Below are positions 32,506 through 41,031 of a stretch of DNA of 64,000 nt, one piece after another. The notes below the pieces were generated by a model that was given only the letters and a program-made list of their open reading frames with translations, was not told the origin of the DNA and searched no databases. The stretch comes from JALZCH01 sp036387135 (GTDB taxonomy: Bacteria > Acidobacteriota > Blastocatellia > Pyrinomonadales > Pyrinomonadaceae). Each line of letters opens with the position of its first letter. The stretch's first letter is position 1. The stretch covers positions 62,001 to 126,000 of the forward strand of contig DASVUH010000064.1 of assembly GCA_036387135.1 (NCBI GenBank). Reading direction: 5' to 3'. A program made the translations under genes and the position numbers.

Positions 32506-33927
32506 ATGAATCGTCAAAATATTTGGCTTCATCTTGCAATCGCGGCTTCATTAATTGTTATCGCCGCAGTTGTCGGACAAATCAGACGCTGGGAATTTCA
32601 GCAAAACGAAAACTTAGCAGCAGCTAAACCCGAATCAACCAAAGCCTGCGCGATGTCGCGCTCGCGCAGTGAACGCGAGCCGGAAGTGCTGGTTCGATTC
32701 AAACCGAATGTTTCCTTATCGGAGATCAAGAAAATCGCCGACCGCAAAAACGATTTGGTTGAAGACGAAATCGAATCGGTCAAAAACCTGGTGGCGATTG
32801 ACGATTTAAACAATCGCGCCCCCGAAGCAGTCGCCGAAGAATACCGGCAGCTCGGCGAAATGGTTGAATACGCCGAGCCGAATTTTGAAATCAAGCTCGT
32901 CCAGCCCGACATTAACGACAAACCTAGTTTTCCTTCAAACGACGGCGGAGTAAATCTTCCGAACGATCCGTATTTCGCCGCGCAATGGGCGCTCAGAAAC
33001 AACGGACAGAACAACGGCAAGGAAAAAGCGGATATTGATGCGATAAATGCCTGGGCAAAAACCAAAGGCAGCCGCAAAGTCGTCGTTGCGGTTCTCGACA
33101 GCGGCGTTGATTATACTCATCAGGATTTAATCGAAAACATCTGGCAGCGTCCCGATTCGGTTCCGGCTTACAAAGACGACGAATTGGGAACATTCGACGA
33201 CAAACAAGGTTTTAATTCGGCGGAAAATATCGGCGATCCGATGGACGATAACGGTCACGGAACGCACTGTGCGGGCGTCGTCGGCGCGGTCGGCGATAAC
33301 AACGAAGGAATCGCCGGAATCAACTGGAACGTTGAGATAATGCCGCTCAAGTTTTTGGGCAAAGGCGGTTTCGGTTCGACGAAAAACGCGATTGAAGCTA
33401 TCAACTACGCGATTGACCGGAAAAAAGCGGGCGTTAACGTCCGCGTAATCAGCGCAAGCTGGGGTTCGACGCAGTATTCGCGCGCGCTCGAAGACGCGAT
33501 TCGCAAAGCCGGCGAAGAAGGCATTTTATTTGTCGCCGCCGCCGGAAATTCGAGCGCGAATACAGATAAATTTCCGCATTATCCTTCAAGCTACAAATTG
33601 CCGAACGTGGTCAGCGTGGCGGCTCTGGACAGGTTCGATGCGCTCGCTTCATTCTCAAATTACGGCGCGAAGTCAGTTCACATCGCCGCGCCGGGCAAAG
33701 AAATTATGAGCACCTGGCTCAAAGGCAATTACCGCGAAGCCTCTGGAACCTCGATGGCAACGCCGCAAGTTTCCGGCGTTGCCGCGCTCGTTTTGGCGGT
33801 CAAACCGAATTTGAGCGTCGAAGATTTGCGCGAGCGGCTTTTAAAATCGGTTGATAAATTGGACGCGCTCGACGGCAAAATCGAGAACGCCGGACGTTTA
33901 AACGCCGCTAAAGCAGTCGGCGAATAA
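32506..33927 (+). CDS. subtilisin-like S8 serine peptidase
   Basis: 473 residues. An N-terminal anchor or signal helix (LAIAASLIVIAAVVGQI) is followed by a propeptide-like domain at about 58-130 (VLVRFKPNVSLSEIKKIADR), as in fervidolysin/thermitase relatives. The catalytic triad is Asp198 (VVAVLDSGVDYTHQDL), His251 (DNGHGTHCAGVV) and Ser416 (ASGTSMATPQVSG). The oxyanion asparagine lies in AAAGNSSANTDKF. There are no extra C-terminal domains. It acts outside the cytoplasm. A strong terminator lies at 33942. Apparently monocistronic. Confidence 0.94.
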   Translation: MNRQNIWLHLAIAASLIVIAAVVGQIRRWEFQQNENLAAAKPESTKACAMSRSRSEREPEVLVRFKPNVSLSEIKKIADRKNDLVEDEIESVKNLVAIDDLNNRAPEAVAEEYRQLGEMVEYAEPNFEIKLVQPDINDKPSFPSNDGGVNLPNDPYFAAQWALRNNGQNNGKEKADIDAINAWAKTKGSRKVVVAVLDSGVDYTHQDLIENIWQRPDSVPAYKDDELGTFDDKQGFNSAENIGDPMDDNGHGTHCAGVVGAVGDNNEGIAGINWNVEIMPLKFLGKGGFGSTKNAIEAINYAIDRKKAGVNVRVISASWGSTQYSRALEDAIRKAGEEGILFVAAAGNSSANTDKFPHYPSSYKLPNVVSVAALDRFDALASFSNYGAKSVHIAAPGKEIMSTWLKGNYREASGTSMATPQVSGVAALVLAVKPNLSVEDLRERLLKSVDKLDALDGKIENAGRLNAAKAVGE

Positions 33928-33941
33928 CCGAAATTAAATCT

Positions 33942-33978
33942 AAAAAAAGAGGGCTTCAATTTTGAGCCCTCTTTTTTT
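33942..33978. terminator. terminator after the S8 peptidase
   Basis: AAAAAAAGAGGGCT pairs with AGCCCTCTTTTTTT across a 9-nt loop, 15 bp after the S8 peptidase stop. The flanking A and T tails make it symmetrical. Confidence 0.85.
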
Positions 33979-34022
33979 ATTGATTCTGCGGCAAAAACAG
34001 GTTTGCAGTTAAAATCAACAAA

Positions 34023-34931
34023 ATGGATCGAACCAAATCAGGGCGCGTAAACGTCGCCAAAGATGTTGTTAAAGAAGCCGGAAAAAACTTTCTGATGGGG
34101 ATTCCGGCGTTCAGGCGCTGGCGTTTAAAGCGTCCGCGCGCCGGAGCTTTTTTTACCGGAGCCGATGAAGAATTGGAGCGTTACGCTTTTTTGGGTTTGA
34201 ATCTGCTGCAAAAATATGTCGGAACCGTCGAAGGAAAGCACGTTTGCGAAATCGGCGCGGGCGATTATCTGACTTCAGGTTTGGCGATTTTGGCGGCTGG
34301 CGCGGCGTCTTACACGGTAATTGATCGCTTTCCAGGCGATTATACGGGCGCGACTGCAAAGGATTGGTATCGAGGAATCGAAGACAACTGGTCGCGGTTT
34401 TATCCTGAAATCGTCTGGACGAAAGATTTGCGCGCCGCGGACTTTCCCGAAAAATATTACGACCGCATCGAGTTGATTCGTGAGCCTATTGAAACCGCAA
34501 AGACGGGAAAAAAGTACGACATCGTTTGCTCTTTTCAAGTCGGCGAGCACATTTCAAACCTTGAGTCTTTCGCGGAAATCAACAAACGACTTTTAAAATC
34601 GGACGGAATTGCGCTGCATCGCGTTGATTTCGGTCCGCACGATTGCTGGTTTCAATATGAGGATCCGCTAACATTCCTGCAATTTCCTGACAATTTGTGG
34701 CGTTTGACCGGCTCGAACCGGGGCACGCCGAACCGTCTCAGACATCACGAATTTGTGAATGCTTTTGAAAAAGCGGGACTTGCAGTTGAGATTGCCAAAA
34801 TAGATTATTTCGAGGAAACTTCGATTGATTTCACAAAACTCAATAAAAAGTTTCGGCAAATGCCGCGTGAATCTCTGCTCGTCGGCGTCGTAATTTACAA
34901 ATTGTGCAATAACTTAAACGGCATTAACTGA
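34023..34931 (+). CDS. class I SAM-dependent methyltransferase
   Basis: 302 residues, cytosolic. The core Rossmann fold starts at about 74: GKHVCEIGAGDYLTSGLAI (SAM loop), acidic VIDRFPGD at the end of strand 2, then YDIVCSFQVGEHISNLESF (strand 4 region with the catalytic-loop position) and a late strand ALHRVDFGPHDC. No substrate domain is identifiable. An N-terminal stretch of about 50 basic residues (RRWRLKRPRAGAFF) precedes the fold. It starts 45 bp after the S8 peptidase terminator. The function beyond methyl transfer cannot be read from the sequence. Confidence 0.85.
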   Translation: MDRTKSGRVNVAKDVVKEAGKNFLMGIPAFRRWRLKRPRAGAFFTGADEELERYAFLGLNLLQKYVGTVEGKHVCEIGAGDYLTSGLAILAAGAASYTVIDRFPGDYTGATAKDWYRGIEDNWSRFYPEIVWTKDLRAADFPEKYYDRIELIREPIETAKTGKKYDIVCSFQVGEHISNLESFAEINKRLLKSDGIALHRVDFGPHDCWFQYEDPLTFLQFPDNLWRLTGSNRGTPNRLRHHEFVNAFEKAGLAVEIAKIDYFEETSIDFTKLNKKFRQMPRESLLVGVVIYKLCNNLNGIN

Positions 34932-34954
34932 AGACTGCTGTAAATCAAGCTAAA

Positions 34955-36073
34955 TTAAGCGTCGAAGCTCTGTTGAAATCGAGATAAGCGTTTTTCATAC
35001 GCTTCGCGAGCAATCCGCACGTCCTCGAGAAAATACGATAGCTCGCTTAAGAGAAGCGCCTGCGCTCCGTCAACCAATGCTTTGGTCGGCTCGGGATGAA
35101 AATCAACCAGAATCATATTCGCGCCCGCAATAACGCCCTGCGCCGTGACGTGAATGATGTCGAGAATCCCTTCAGGTCCGCGGCTGCGCGCGCCCACCGA
35201 GTGTGACGGGTCAATACAGACCGGCATTCTCGTCAGGCGTTTGACGACCGGAACGTGCGCAAAATCCACAAAATTTCGATGCGGATCGGCGATGTTGGTT
35301 TTCATTCCGCGCAGCCCGAAAATGACTTTGCGGTTGCCTTCGCTGGCGAGATATTCGGCGGCGTTGAGAGATTCGTCGAGCGTAATTCCGAAACCGCGTT
35401 TGAGCAAAACGGGAAACTCCTGCTGCCGCCCGACGCTTTTTAGAAGCTCAAAATTCTGCGTGTTGCGCGTCCCGATTTGCAGCATCACGCCCGTCGGATT
35501 TCCGGTTTGATGAAGCGCTTCGTTAATTTCCTCAACGTGCGATTCATGCGTGACTTCCATTGCGATCACGCGGATTCCGTATTTCCCGGCAAGCTCGAAA
35601 ACATACGGCAAACAATTTTTGCCGTGTCCCTGAAAAGAATACGGGCTGGTGCGCGGTTTGTAAGCTCCCATCCGAGTGCAAACCTGCCCGTTGTCGCGCA
35701 GAGCGCGCATCATTCCTTCGACGCTTTCGGGCGAATCAACCGCGCATAAACCGGCGAAAACATTCAGATTATCCTGACCGAAGCGCACACCTTGATAATC
35801 AAAATGGGCGGTTCGATTGTCGTTTTTGTGACGCCCCAGCACGCGATACTCTTCCGAAACGCGGACAGCGTGGTCAACGCCGGGCAAACGGCGCATATCT
35901 TCGATGGAAAGCGTTGAAGTGTGACCGATTAAATATATTTCGGTCAGAGTTTGTTCCGCGCCCTGTACGCGGTGAACTCGCAGTTCAATGTTTTGCAGCC
36001 GTTCGAGGTGAGCAAGAAGCTGTTGGTATTGACGGCTTTCCGCAGTTATATGTGGTTTAAGAATCAGAATCAT
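34955..36073 (-). CDS. 3-deoxy-7-phosphoheptulonate synthase (DAHP synthase)
   Basis: 372 residues, first enzyme of the shikimate pathway, condensing phosphoenolpyruvate and erythrose-4-phosphate. Family type I-beta: an N-terminal ferredoxin-like regulatory domain (about 1-85), then a TIM barrel. The motifs FAGLCAVDSPESVEGMMRAL, GAYKPRTSPYSFQGHG, QIGTRNTQNFELLKSVGRQ and VCIDPSHSVGARS give the substrate and metal ligands. It is followed in the same direction, with the order reversed on the map, by the P-protein gene 24 bp upstream, so the two aromatic-amino-acid genes form a unit. Confidence 0.95.
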   Translation of the reverse strand: MILILKPHITAESRQYQQLLAHLERLQNIELRVHRVQGAEQTLTEIYLIGHTSTLSIEDMRRLPGVDHAVRVSEEYRVLGRHKNDNRTAHFDYQGVRFGQDNLNVFAGLCAVDSPESVEGMMRALRDNGQVCTRMGAYKPRTSPYSFQGHGKNCLPYVFELAGKYGIRVIAMEVTHESHVEEINEALHQTGNPTGVMLQIGTRNTQNFELLKSVGRQQEFPVLLKRGFGITLDESLNAAEYLASEGNRKVIFGLRGMKTNIADPHRNFVDFAHVPVVKRLTRMPVCIDPSHSVGARSRGPEGILDIIHVTAQGVIAGANMILVDFHPEPTKALVDGAQALLLSELSYFLEDVRIAREAYEKRLSRFQQSFDA

Positions 36074-36097
36074 ATTATTTAGAAAAATTTACCGCTT

Positions 36098-37291
36098 TTA
36101 TTTATCGTTTGCGATTTCGACCGAAGAATATCGTCCGAGATAACGAACTTCTTCCGCTTGCCCTCGGATTTCATCGAGCGCGCCGCGCAGCTCGCTTTCG
36201 CTCGCGGGAGTCTGCAAATCGAGATAGAAATTATACTGCCACGGACGACCTTTAATCGGACGGCTTTCGATTTTGAGCAAATCAATTCCTCGCCGCACAA
36301 ACGGACGAAGCGCGTCGTGCAAAGCGCCTGGGCGATGAGCCAATCTGATGACGAGCGAGATTTTATTGCCTTTTGTCGAAATGTTTGAATCGGCGGAAAG
36401 CAAAGCGAAACGAGTGAAATTTTCGCTATGGTCTTCAAGATGCTCTTGCAGAATCTCTCCGCCGTAGATTTTCGCGGCGCGTTTTCCGGCAATCGCCGCC
36501 CGCGTCAAATCGCCGCTTTCAATTGCGCGGCGCACGCTTCCAGCCGTATCATCGGCTGCGATTCGATTTAAATGCGGATGCGCGGCAAAGAAACGCTCGC
36601 ATTGCGCCAACGCGACCGGATGCGATTCGACCGTTTTTATAGTTTCCAGAGATGCACCCTTGCAACCGATTAAAAAATGCGAAATCGGCAGAATTATTTC
36701 CGCCGCGATGCTCAACGAGCTTTCCAACAATAAATCGTAGCAGCGATGAACCGAGCCGACGAGCGTGTTTTCGAGCGGAACTAAAATATAATCCGCTTCG
36801 CCGTCGCCGATTGCCGCAAAAAGATTTTCAAAAGTCGGGCGCGGAACAAGCTCGCAGTTTTCGCCCAAAAGCCCGATTACGGCTTCTTCGCTGAACGTTC
36901 CGCGCTCACCGAGAAAAGCCACGCGCGCTTTTCTGTCCAAACCCATTCGCGTCGGTTCGGCGTTATCAATTTTCTCGGCAGCTTGAAATGCGTTCTGTTG
37001 AATGTGCAGACATTCATCCATTATCCGTTGAAAAATACTTGCAACGTTTGCCGCGCCGAGCGGTCCCGAATTTTGATTGCACAATCTCTCAATCACTTCG
37101 TGTTCGCGATGATGATCGCAGAGCGAAGTGTCAACTTGTTTTTTCGCCGCCCCGACTTTTAACGCAATCTCCGCGCGGCGGTTCAATAGACTGAGCAATT
37201 CTGCATCAATCCGGTCAATTTCCGCCCGCGGGTTTTCTATTTTTCCGTCGTTCATACCTTCTTTCAAAAACTCAACGGTTATGTTTAGCAA
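36098..37291 (-). CDS. pheA: P-protein: chorismate mutase / prephenate dehydratase
   Basis: About 397 residues. Chorismate mutase domain at about 20-100 (IDRIDAELLSLLNRRAEIAL), prephenate dehydratase at about 115-295 (FLGERGTFSEEAVIGL, then LVPLENTLVGSVHRCYDLL and AAIAGKRAAKIYGGEIL), and a C-terminal ACT domain at about 305-385 with the Phe-binding ESRPIKGRPWQYNFYLDL. The route is chorismate to phenylpyruvate. The start is unclear: a TTG at 37291 has GGAGG 5 nt upstream, an ATG at 37255 has only a weak site, and a TTG at 37303 would overlap the Shine-Dalgarno. The TTG at 37291 is used. It heads the unit with DAHP synthase. Confidence 0.93.
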   Translation of the reverse strand: MLNITVEFLKEGMNDGKIENPRAEIDRIDAELLSLLNRRAEIALKVGAAKKQVDTSLCDHHREHEVIERLCNQNSGPLGAANVASIFQRIMDECLHIQQNAFQAAEKIDNAEPTRMGLDRKARVAFLGERGTFSEEAVIGLLGENCELVPRPTFENLFAAIGDGEADYILVPLENTLVGSVHRCYDLLLESSLSIAAEIILPISHFLIGCKGASLETIKTVESHPVALAQCERFFAAHPHLNRIAADDTAGSVRRAIESGDLTRAAIAGKRAAKIYGGEILQEHLEDHSENFTRFALLSADSNISTKGNKISLVIRLAHRPGALHDALRPFVRRGIDLLKIESRPIKGRPWQYNFYLDLQTPASESELRGALDEIRGQAEEVRYLGRYSSVEIANDK

Positions 37292-37401
37292 TTTATCCTC
37301 CAAATTCCAAATTAGCTTAAATGCTTTCCTGTTTTTTAATTTCTGTAATCAATATAACTGCGGTTCACATCACCGACAGTTAGCGGTAATCTGTTAGCAG
37401 G

Positions 37402-38649
37402 ATGAACATTTTAGTTCTAAATTGCGGCAGTTCGTCGCTCAAATTTCAACTTATTGACACCGATCTCGAACGCATCGAGCAAAATAGCGACCGGCATCTG
37501 GCTCGCGGCACTATCGAGCGAATCGGCGGCGCGAGCTTAATCAATCTGCAAGCCGAAGGTAAAGCGGCGCAGCGTTCGGCGGCTCCAATCAGAGACCATC
37601 GCGCCGCGGTCGAATTGGTTTTGCGCTGGCTGATTTCCGCCGAAGCCGAAATTGATTCGGTACAAAGCATTTCGGACATTCAAGCTGTCGGACACAGAGT
37701 CGTTCACGGCGGCGAGCATTTTACCCGTTCGGTTTTGATTACAGACGAAGTTCTGCGCGGAATCGAAGATTGCATCGAGCTTGCTCCGCTGCACAATCCG
37801 GCAAACATTAAAGGAATCGTCGCTGCCCGCGAAGTTTTGGGCGCGGGTTTACCGCAAGCGGCGGTTTTCGATACCGCGTTTCATCAAACTTTGCCCGATT
37901 ATGCTTATCTTTACGCGCTGCCGTATCAGCTTTATCGGCGGCATCGCGTCCGTCGTTACGGTTTTCACGGAACTTCTCATCGCTACGTCGCATATCGTTA
38001 TCGTCAAATGCGCGGAATTTCGCGCGACGAAACAAACGTCATCACTCTGCATCTCGGCAACGGTTGTTCGGCTGCGGCAATAAAAAATGGTGACTCGATT
38101 GATACTTCGATGGGATTGACGCCGCTCGAAGGTCTTGTGATGGGAACTCGTTCCGGCGATGCAGACCTTTCGATTGTAGATTTTCTGGTCGGAAAAGAAG
38201 GCTTGACCGTACATGAAATTGAAACTCTGCTCAACAAACAATCCGGTCTTTTGGGGATTTCCGGTTTAACCAACGATATGCGCGAGCTGATCGCCGAAGC
38301 AAAGGAAAACGACGACCGGCGCGCAAAATTGGCGATAGAGATTTTCTGTTACCGGGCGCGCAAATACATCGGCTCGTATTTAGCCGCGATGGGCGGAGCC
38401 GATGCGATTATTTTCACGGGCGGAATCGGCGAGAATTCGCCGGAAATTCGGGCGAACATTTGCAGAAATCTCGAATGGATGGGATTTGAGATTGACGAAT
38501 TATCAAACGCAGCGCACATCGGCGGCAAAGAAGGTTTAATCAGCAAACCCGATTCGCGTCTCGCCGCTTATGTTATTCCGACCGACGAAGAATTGTTGAT
38601 CGCCCGCGACACAGTTCGTTCAATCAAAGGCGTCGAGGCTCGTTTTTAA
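37402..38649 (+). CDS. ackA: acetate kinase
   Basis: 415 residues, ASKHA-fold kinase that interconverts acetyl phosphate and acetate with ATP. The N-terminal MNILVLNCGSSSLKFQL is the phosphate-binding strand. HRVVHGGEHFTRS, RYGFHGTSHRYVA (catalytic His) and MGTRSGDADLSIVDFL (Arg and Asp of the active site) follow, and the C-terminal FTGGIGENSPEIR binds ATP. It is somewhat longer than the usual 400 residues. Divergent from the pheA-DAHP unit with about 110 bp between. No phosphotransacetylase gene lies nearby. Confidence 0.96.
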   Translation: MNILVLNCGSSSLKFQLIDTDLERIEQNSDRHLARGTIERIGGASLINLQAEGKAAQRSAAPIRDHRAAVELVLRWLISAEAEIDSVQSISDIQAVGHRVVHGGEHFTRSVLITDEVLRGIEDCIELAPLHNPANIKGIVAAREVLGAGLPQAAVFDTAFHQTLPDYAYLYALPYQLYRRHRVRRYGFHGTSHRYVAYRYRQMRGISRDETNVITLHLGNGCSAAAIKNGDSIDTSMGLTPLEGLVMGTRSGDADLSIVDFLVGKEGLTVHEIETLLNKQSGLLGISGLTNDMRELIAEAKENDDRRAKLAIEIFCYRARKYIGSYLAAMGGADAIIFTGGIGENSPEIRANICRNLEWMGFEIDELSNAAHIGGKEGLISKPDSRLAAYVIPTDEELLIARDTVRSIKGVEARF

Positions 38650-38851
38650 TTGAAAGAATCGGCGGTTTCGACATATTTCCTTGTTGGAGATTATGAAATT
38701 TGAATACAGCGTACGGGCGTTTATCTTCATCCAAATCCCGAATCAATAAAATTAACCTTGGTTGACGCTTCTTTTGCGAACCTTTTACCATATCTAAAAC
38801 GTTTTATATTTTTGCACGTTTTGATTTTTCAAATATTTATACTGATAAGAA

Positions 38852-39589
38852 ATGAAAGTTAATAGTTTTGCCGCATTTTTTCTTAAATTAAACGGCTTTT
38901 TTAATCAACAAAATAAACTCTCTTTAAAAAATAAGGCTAAAAGCGCCGCCACGCCTTTTCTGGTTTCGTCGGTTTTTCTGGTCGCCACTGCGTTTCTCGT
39001 CTATAACTCGGTTAACGCCGTAACAATCTGGTCGCAAGGACCAAGCGTGAATTCAATCAACTCTGCTGCTGTTTTGGCTGACAATGTAGGCGGAAGCAAT
39101 GAATTGAGAGCGGTAAGAGCATTGCAGATGAAAAGACCGGATGCAGGTATTTACCGAAATGGCAAAGACGTGAGCGCGGGAATCTTATTTCCGGTTTTTC
39201 CGGTTCACGGCGGCAGAATTACGGGCGGTTACGGAGTTCGCAGCAATCCGTTCGACGAATTCGGTTTTGTGGAGTTTCACTCCGGCTTGGATGTCGCAGT
39301 TCCTATGGGAACGCCCGTTGTTGCGGGAGCCAAAGGAACGGTTACTTTCTCCGGCTGGGAGGGCGGTTACGGCAACGTAGTTATTATCGAACACGCCGAT
39401 GGAAAAGTAACGACTCGTTACGCGCATCTCGCGCGGTACGACGTTTCAGCCGGCGATGCGGTTGTCAGCGGTCAACAAATAGGTTTGGTCGGTTCGACGG
39501 GACGTTCAACCGGACCGCATTTACATTACGAAGTGCGAATTGACGGCAAAACGGTTGATCCGAGATTAGTTTACCCGTCTAAGCAATAA
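38852..39589 (+). CDS. M23 family metallopeptidase (LytM-type)
   Basis: 245 residues. An N-terminal transmembrane segment at about 36-52 (FLVSSVFLVATAFLVY) is followed by a linker of about 80 residues and an M23 domain from about 120: GGRITGGYGVRSNPFD, the zinc ligands in FHSGLDVAVP (H-x3-D), and HADGKVTTRYAHLARYDVS plus HLHYEVRIDG (H-x-H). It likely cuts peptidoglycan or anchors to a division or elongation complex. A perfect 36-nt palindrome follows. Confidence 0.92.
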   Translation: MKVNSFAAFFLKLNGFFNQQNKLSLKNKAKSAATPFLVSSVFLVATAFLVYNSVNAVTIWSQGPSVNSINSAAVLADNVGGSNELRAVRALQMKRPDAGIYRNGKDVSAGILFPVFPVHGGRITGGYGVRSNPFDEFGFVEFHSGLDVAVPMGTPVVAGAKGTVTFSGWEGGYGNVVIIEHADGKVTTRYAHLARYDVSAGDAVVSGQQIGLVGSTGRSTGPHLHYEVRIDGKTVDPRLVYPSKQ

Positions 39590-39607
39590 TTTTTAACTGC
39601 CTTTTTA

Positions 39608-39643
39608 AAAATGCCTGTTTCGTCGCGACGAAACAGGCATTTT
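39608..39643. terminator. perfect palindromic terminator
   Basis: A perfect 36-nt palindrome (18-bp arms beginning AAAATGCCTGTTTCGTCG) in the 57 bp between the M23 peptidase and the convergent 74-aa gene. A and T ends on both sides suit termination in both directions. Confidence 0.85.
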
Positions 39644-39646
39644 GAT

Positions 39647-39871
39647 TTAATCTCTTGAATCGGCTGTTAGCGGATTAGCCAGCGAATCACTCGCCGTTAG
39701 CGGCGAGTGACCCGGAGGCAAGCTGTCCTTTTCGACGAGAGCCTCCAAAATGTAACTAAATGTATCCAGCAACTCCCGGTAATCGCGGCTGGCGGCGGTA
39801 TGCTCAGAATAATAAGCCTGAGTCAAGCTCGCTGCTACCAATTCAAGATGTTGTCTGCGTTTATCGGTCAT
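39647..39871 (-). CDS. small helical protein with repeat-derived C-terminus
   Basis: 74 residues. Residues 1-50 look like a normal soluble helical domain (RRQHLELVAASLTQAYYSEH, then LLDTFSYILEALVEKDS). The last 24 (PPGHSPLTASDSLANPLTAD) are coded by a palindromic repeat containing CTCGCCG/CGGCGAG and a second SP/NPLTA copy, so the original C-terminus was probably displaced by a REP-like insertion. The ATG overlaps the stop of the DUF892 gene by 4 bp (ATGA), so it is translated with it. No family recognised. Confidence 0.6.
   Translation of the reverse strand: MTDKRRQHLELVAASLTQAYYSEHTAASRDYRELLDTFSYILEALVEKDSLPPGHSPLTASDSLANPLTADSRD
39689..39710. repeat. REP-like palindrome inside a coding region
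   Basis: Perfect inverted repeat CACTCGCCG / CGGCGAGTG around TTAG, located in the last codons of the 74-aa gene. Nearby, GCTGTTAGCGGATTAGCC repeats the same TTAGCG core. It resembles extragenic palindromic elements that have landed at a gene end. Confidence 0.6.
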
Positions 39872-40680
39872 CGAGAATTTCCTTTTGCCGCTCTGGTCAA
39901 ATTATCCGAAGTCCGAATTTCAGCCGTCGAGCTGCCGGATTCGTCCGTCGCTATCGAGCCGGTTTCAGTTGTCCCGGTCGAAATGTGCCGTCCGGCTGTG
40001 CCTTCGACTTCTCGATGCGGGATGTGTCTTATTTTTTGAACGTGGCGCGTTTGAGGTTGATTTTTGTTGGCGTTCATCAGATAAAGCGCTACCGCTCCGA
40101 TTGCTCCGCCGATAACAACCGTGCTCAAAGCCTGATTTTGCTGTAATTTTCCGTAAAAACCGCTGCTTCTTCTGCGGCGTCTGCCGCCGTTTGACGTAGT
40201 TGTTTTTTCCAAGCCAATCCGAATGGCGAGCGGCAGATGTTCTTCAATCCAGCGCGCCATCGCTTCTTCTTCGCGCAGGATGTCTTCCAGAACCGGAATG
40301 CATTGATGCTCTCCGATTTGCCGGGCAGTTTCAATTAACGCTTTATACGAAGCGATTTCAAAATGTTCGGCGGCGTAATCCGCAAGGAAGTTTTTGGTTA
40401 TTTCGTCCTGGAAAAATTCGGTGCTGATGCTTTGTCCCTGACCGAGCATCGTGCCGAAAAGCGATTTGGCGGTGGAAACTTTACCGCCAAGGCTGGTAAT
40501 CAATTCTTCGAGCCGCTCAGCTTGACGTTGCGTTTCTTCGAGGTGCCGCATATTGCGGTCGTGGATTTCCGGGTATTCTTCGGCGTCTGCGGCGTGATTT
40601 TTCAAAACCGGCATCAACGCCAATTCGGTGCTGTAAGCGTCATTCAACCAGGCGATAAATTGTTCTTTTTGTGGTGACAT
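39868..40680 (-). CDS. DUF892 (YciE/YciF-like) ferritin-fold protein with C-terminal membrane segment
   Basis: 270 residues. Residues about 1-160 match the DUF892/YciF pattern: IAWLNDAYSTELALMPVLKNHA and EIHDRNMRHLEETQRQAERLEE form the first ferritin-like helix pair, and AAEHFEIASYKALIETARQI and LREEEAMARWIEEHLP the second. The repeated E-x2-H metal-ligand spacing is present, so a di-metal site is likely. After a basic linker (GGRRRRRSSGFYG) comes one hydrophobic helix (LSTVVIGGAIGAVALYLM), then a low-complexity Thr/Ser tail. YciF-type proteins are stress-induced. The membrane tail is not typical of the family. Confidence 0.85.
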   Translation of the reverse strand: MSPQKEQFIAWLNDAYSTELALMPVLKNHAADAEEYPEIHDRNMRHLEETQRQAERLEELITSLGGKVSTAKSLFGTMLGQGQSISTEFFQDEITKNFLADYAAEHFEIASYKALIETARQIGEHQCIPVLEDILREEEAMARWIEEHLPLAIRIGLEKTTTSNGGRRRRRSSGFYGKLQQNQALSTVVIGGAIGAVALYLMNANKNQPQTRHVQKIRHIPHREVEGTAGRHISTGTTETGSIATDESGSSTAEIRTSDNLTRAAKGNSR

Positions 40681-40759
40681 ATTATTATTTCTCCTTCTCA
40701 GGTAATTTGAACAAGCAATTGTTCACTGTTATCAATTTAAGAGCAAAATCTTTTCAAAA

Positions 40760-40836
40760 CTTCTTTTAATCAAATTCTTCAGCGCTGAAGAATTTGCCAG
40801 ATTCGGCTGCAATCAAATCGCTTCAATTAAAAGAAG
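40760..40836. repeat. nested palindromes, possible structured element
   Basis: Outer arms CTTCTTTTAAT (40760-40770) and ATTAAAAGAAG (40826-40836) are exact complements. Inside is a perfect 24-nt palindrome (40772-40795; 12-bp arms beginning AAATTCTTCAGC) and then a smaller pair GATT/AATC around CGGCTGC. The whole folds as a three-way junction on either strand. It is not a terminator (no T run). Confidence 0.7.
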
Positions 40837-40955
40837 AATCGGTTGCTTATATTGAAAATCTTATTTCCGAAACGGGAAACATTCGGTACGCTTGCTGACA
40901 AAACAAGGCTTGCGGTATTGGGTAAACAAGCGTTAACTATTTGCTCTTAAAGAAT

Positions 40956-40993
40956 AAAAAGGCTCGCCGAATTAATTTCAGCGAGCCTTTTTT
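40956..40993 (-). terminator. gyrB terminator
   Basis: On the minus strand a GC-rich stem GGCTCGC / GCGAGCC with A and T tails lies about 40 nt beyond the gyrB stop, with a 13-nt loop. Confidence 0.8.
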
Positions 40994-41031
40994 ATTTGAA
41001 ACGAACAATTTCCGAATTATCGGTCTAAAGA

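Larger units (their letters stand above)
40681..41031. other. non-coding interval between gyrB and the DUF892 gene
   Basis: About 350 bp with no gene. It holds the nested palindrome described separately (40760-40836) and the gyrB terminator (40956-40993). The part next to the DUF892 start codon probably contains that gene's promoter (which would read on the minus strand), but no consensus boxes could be made out. Confidence 0.7.
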
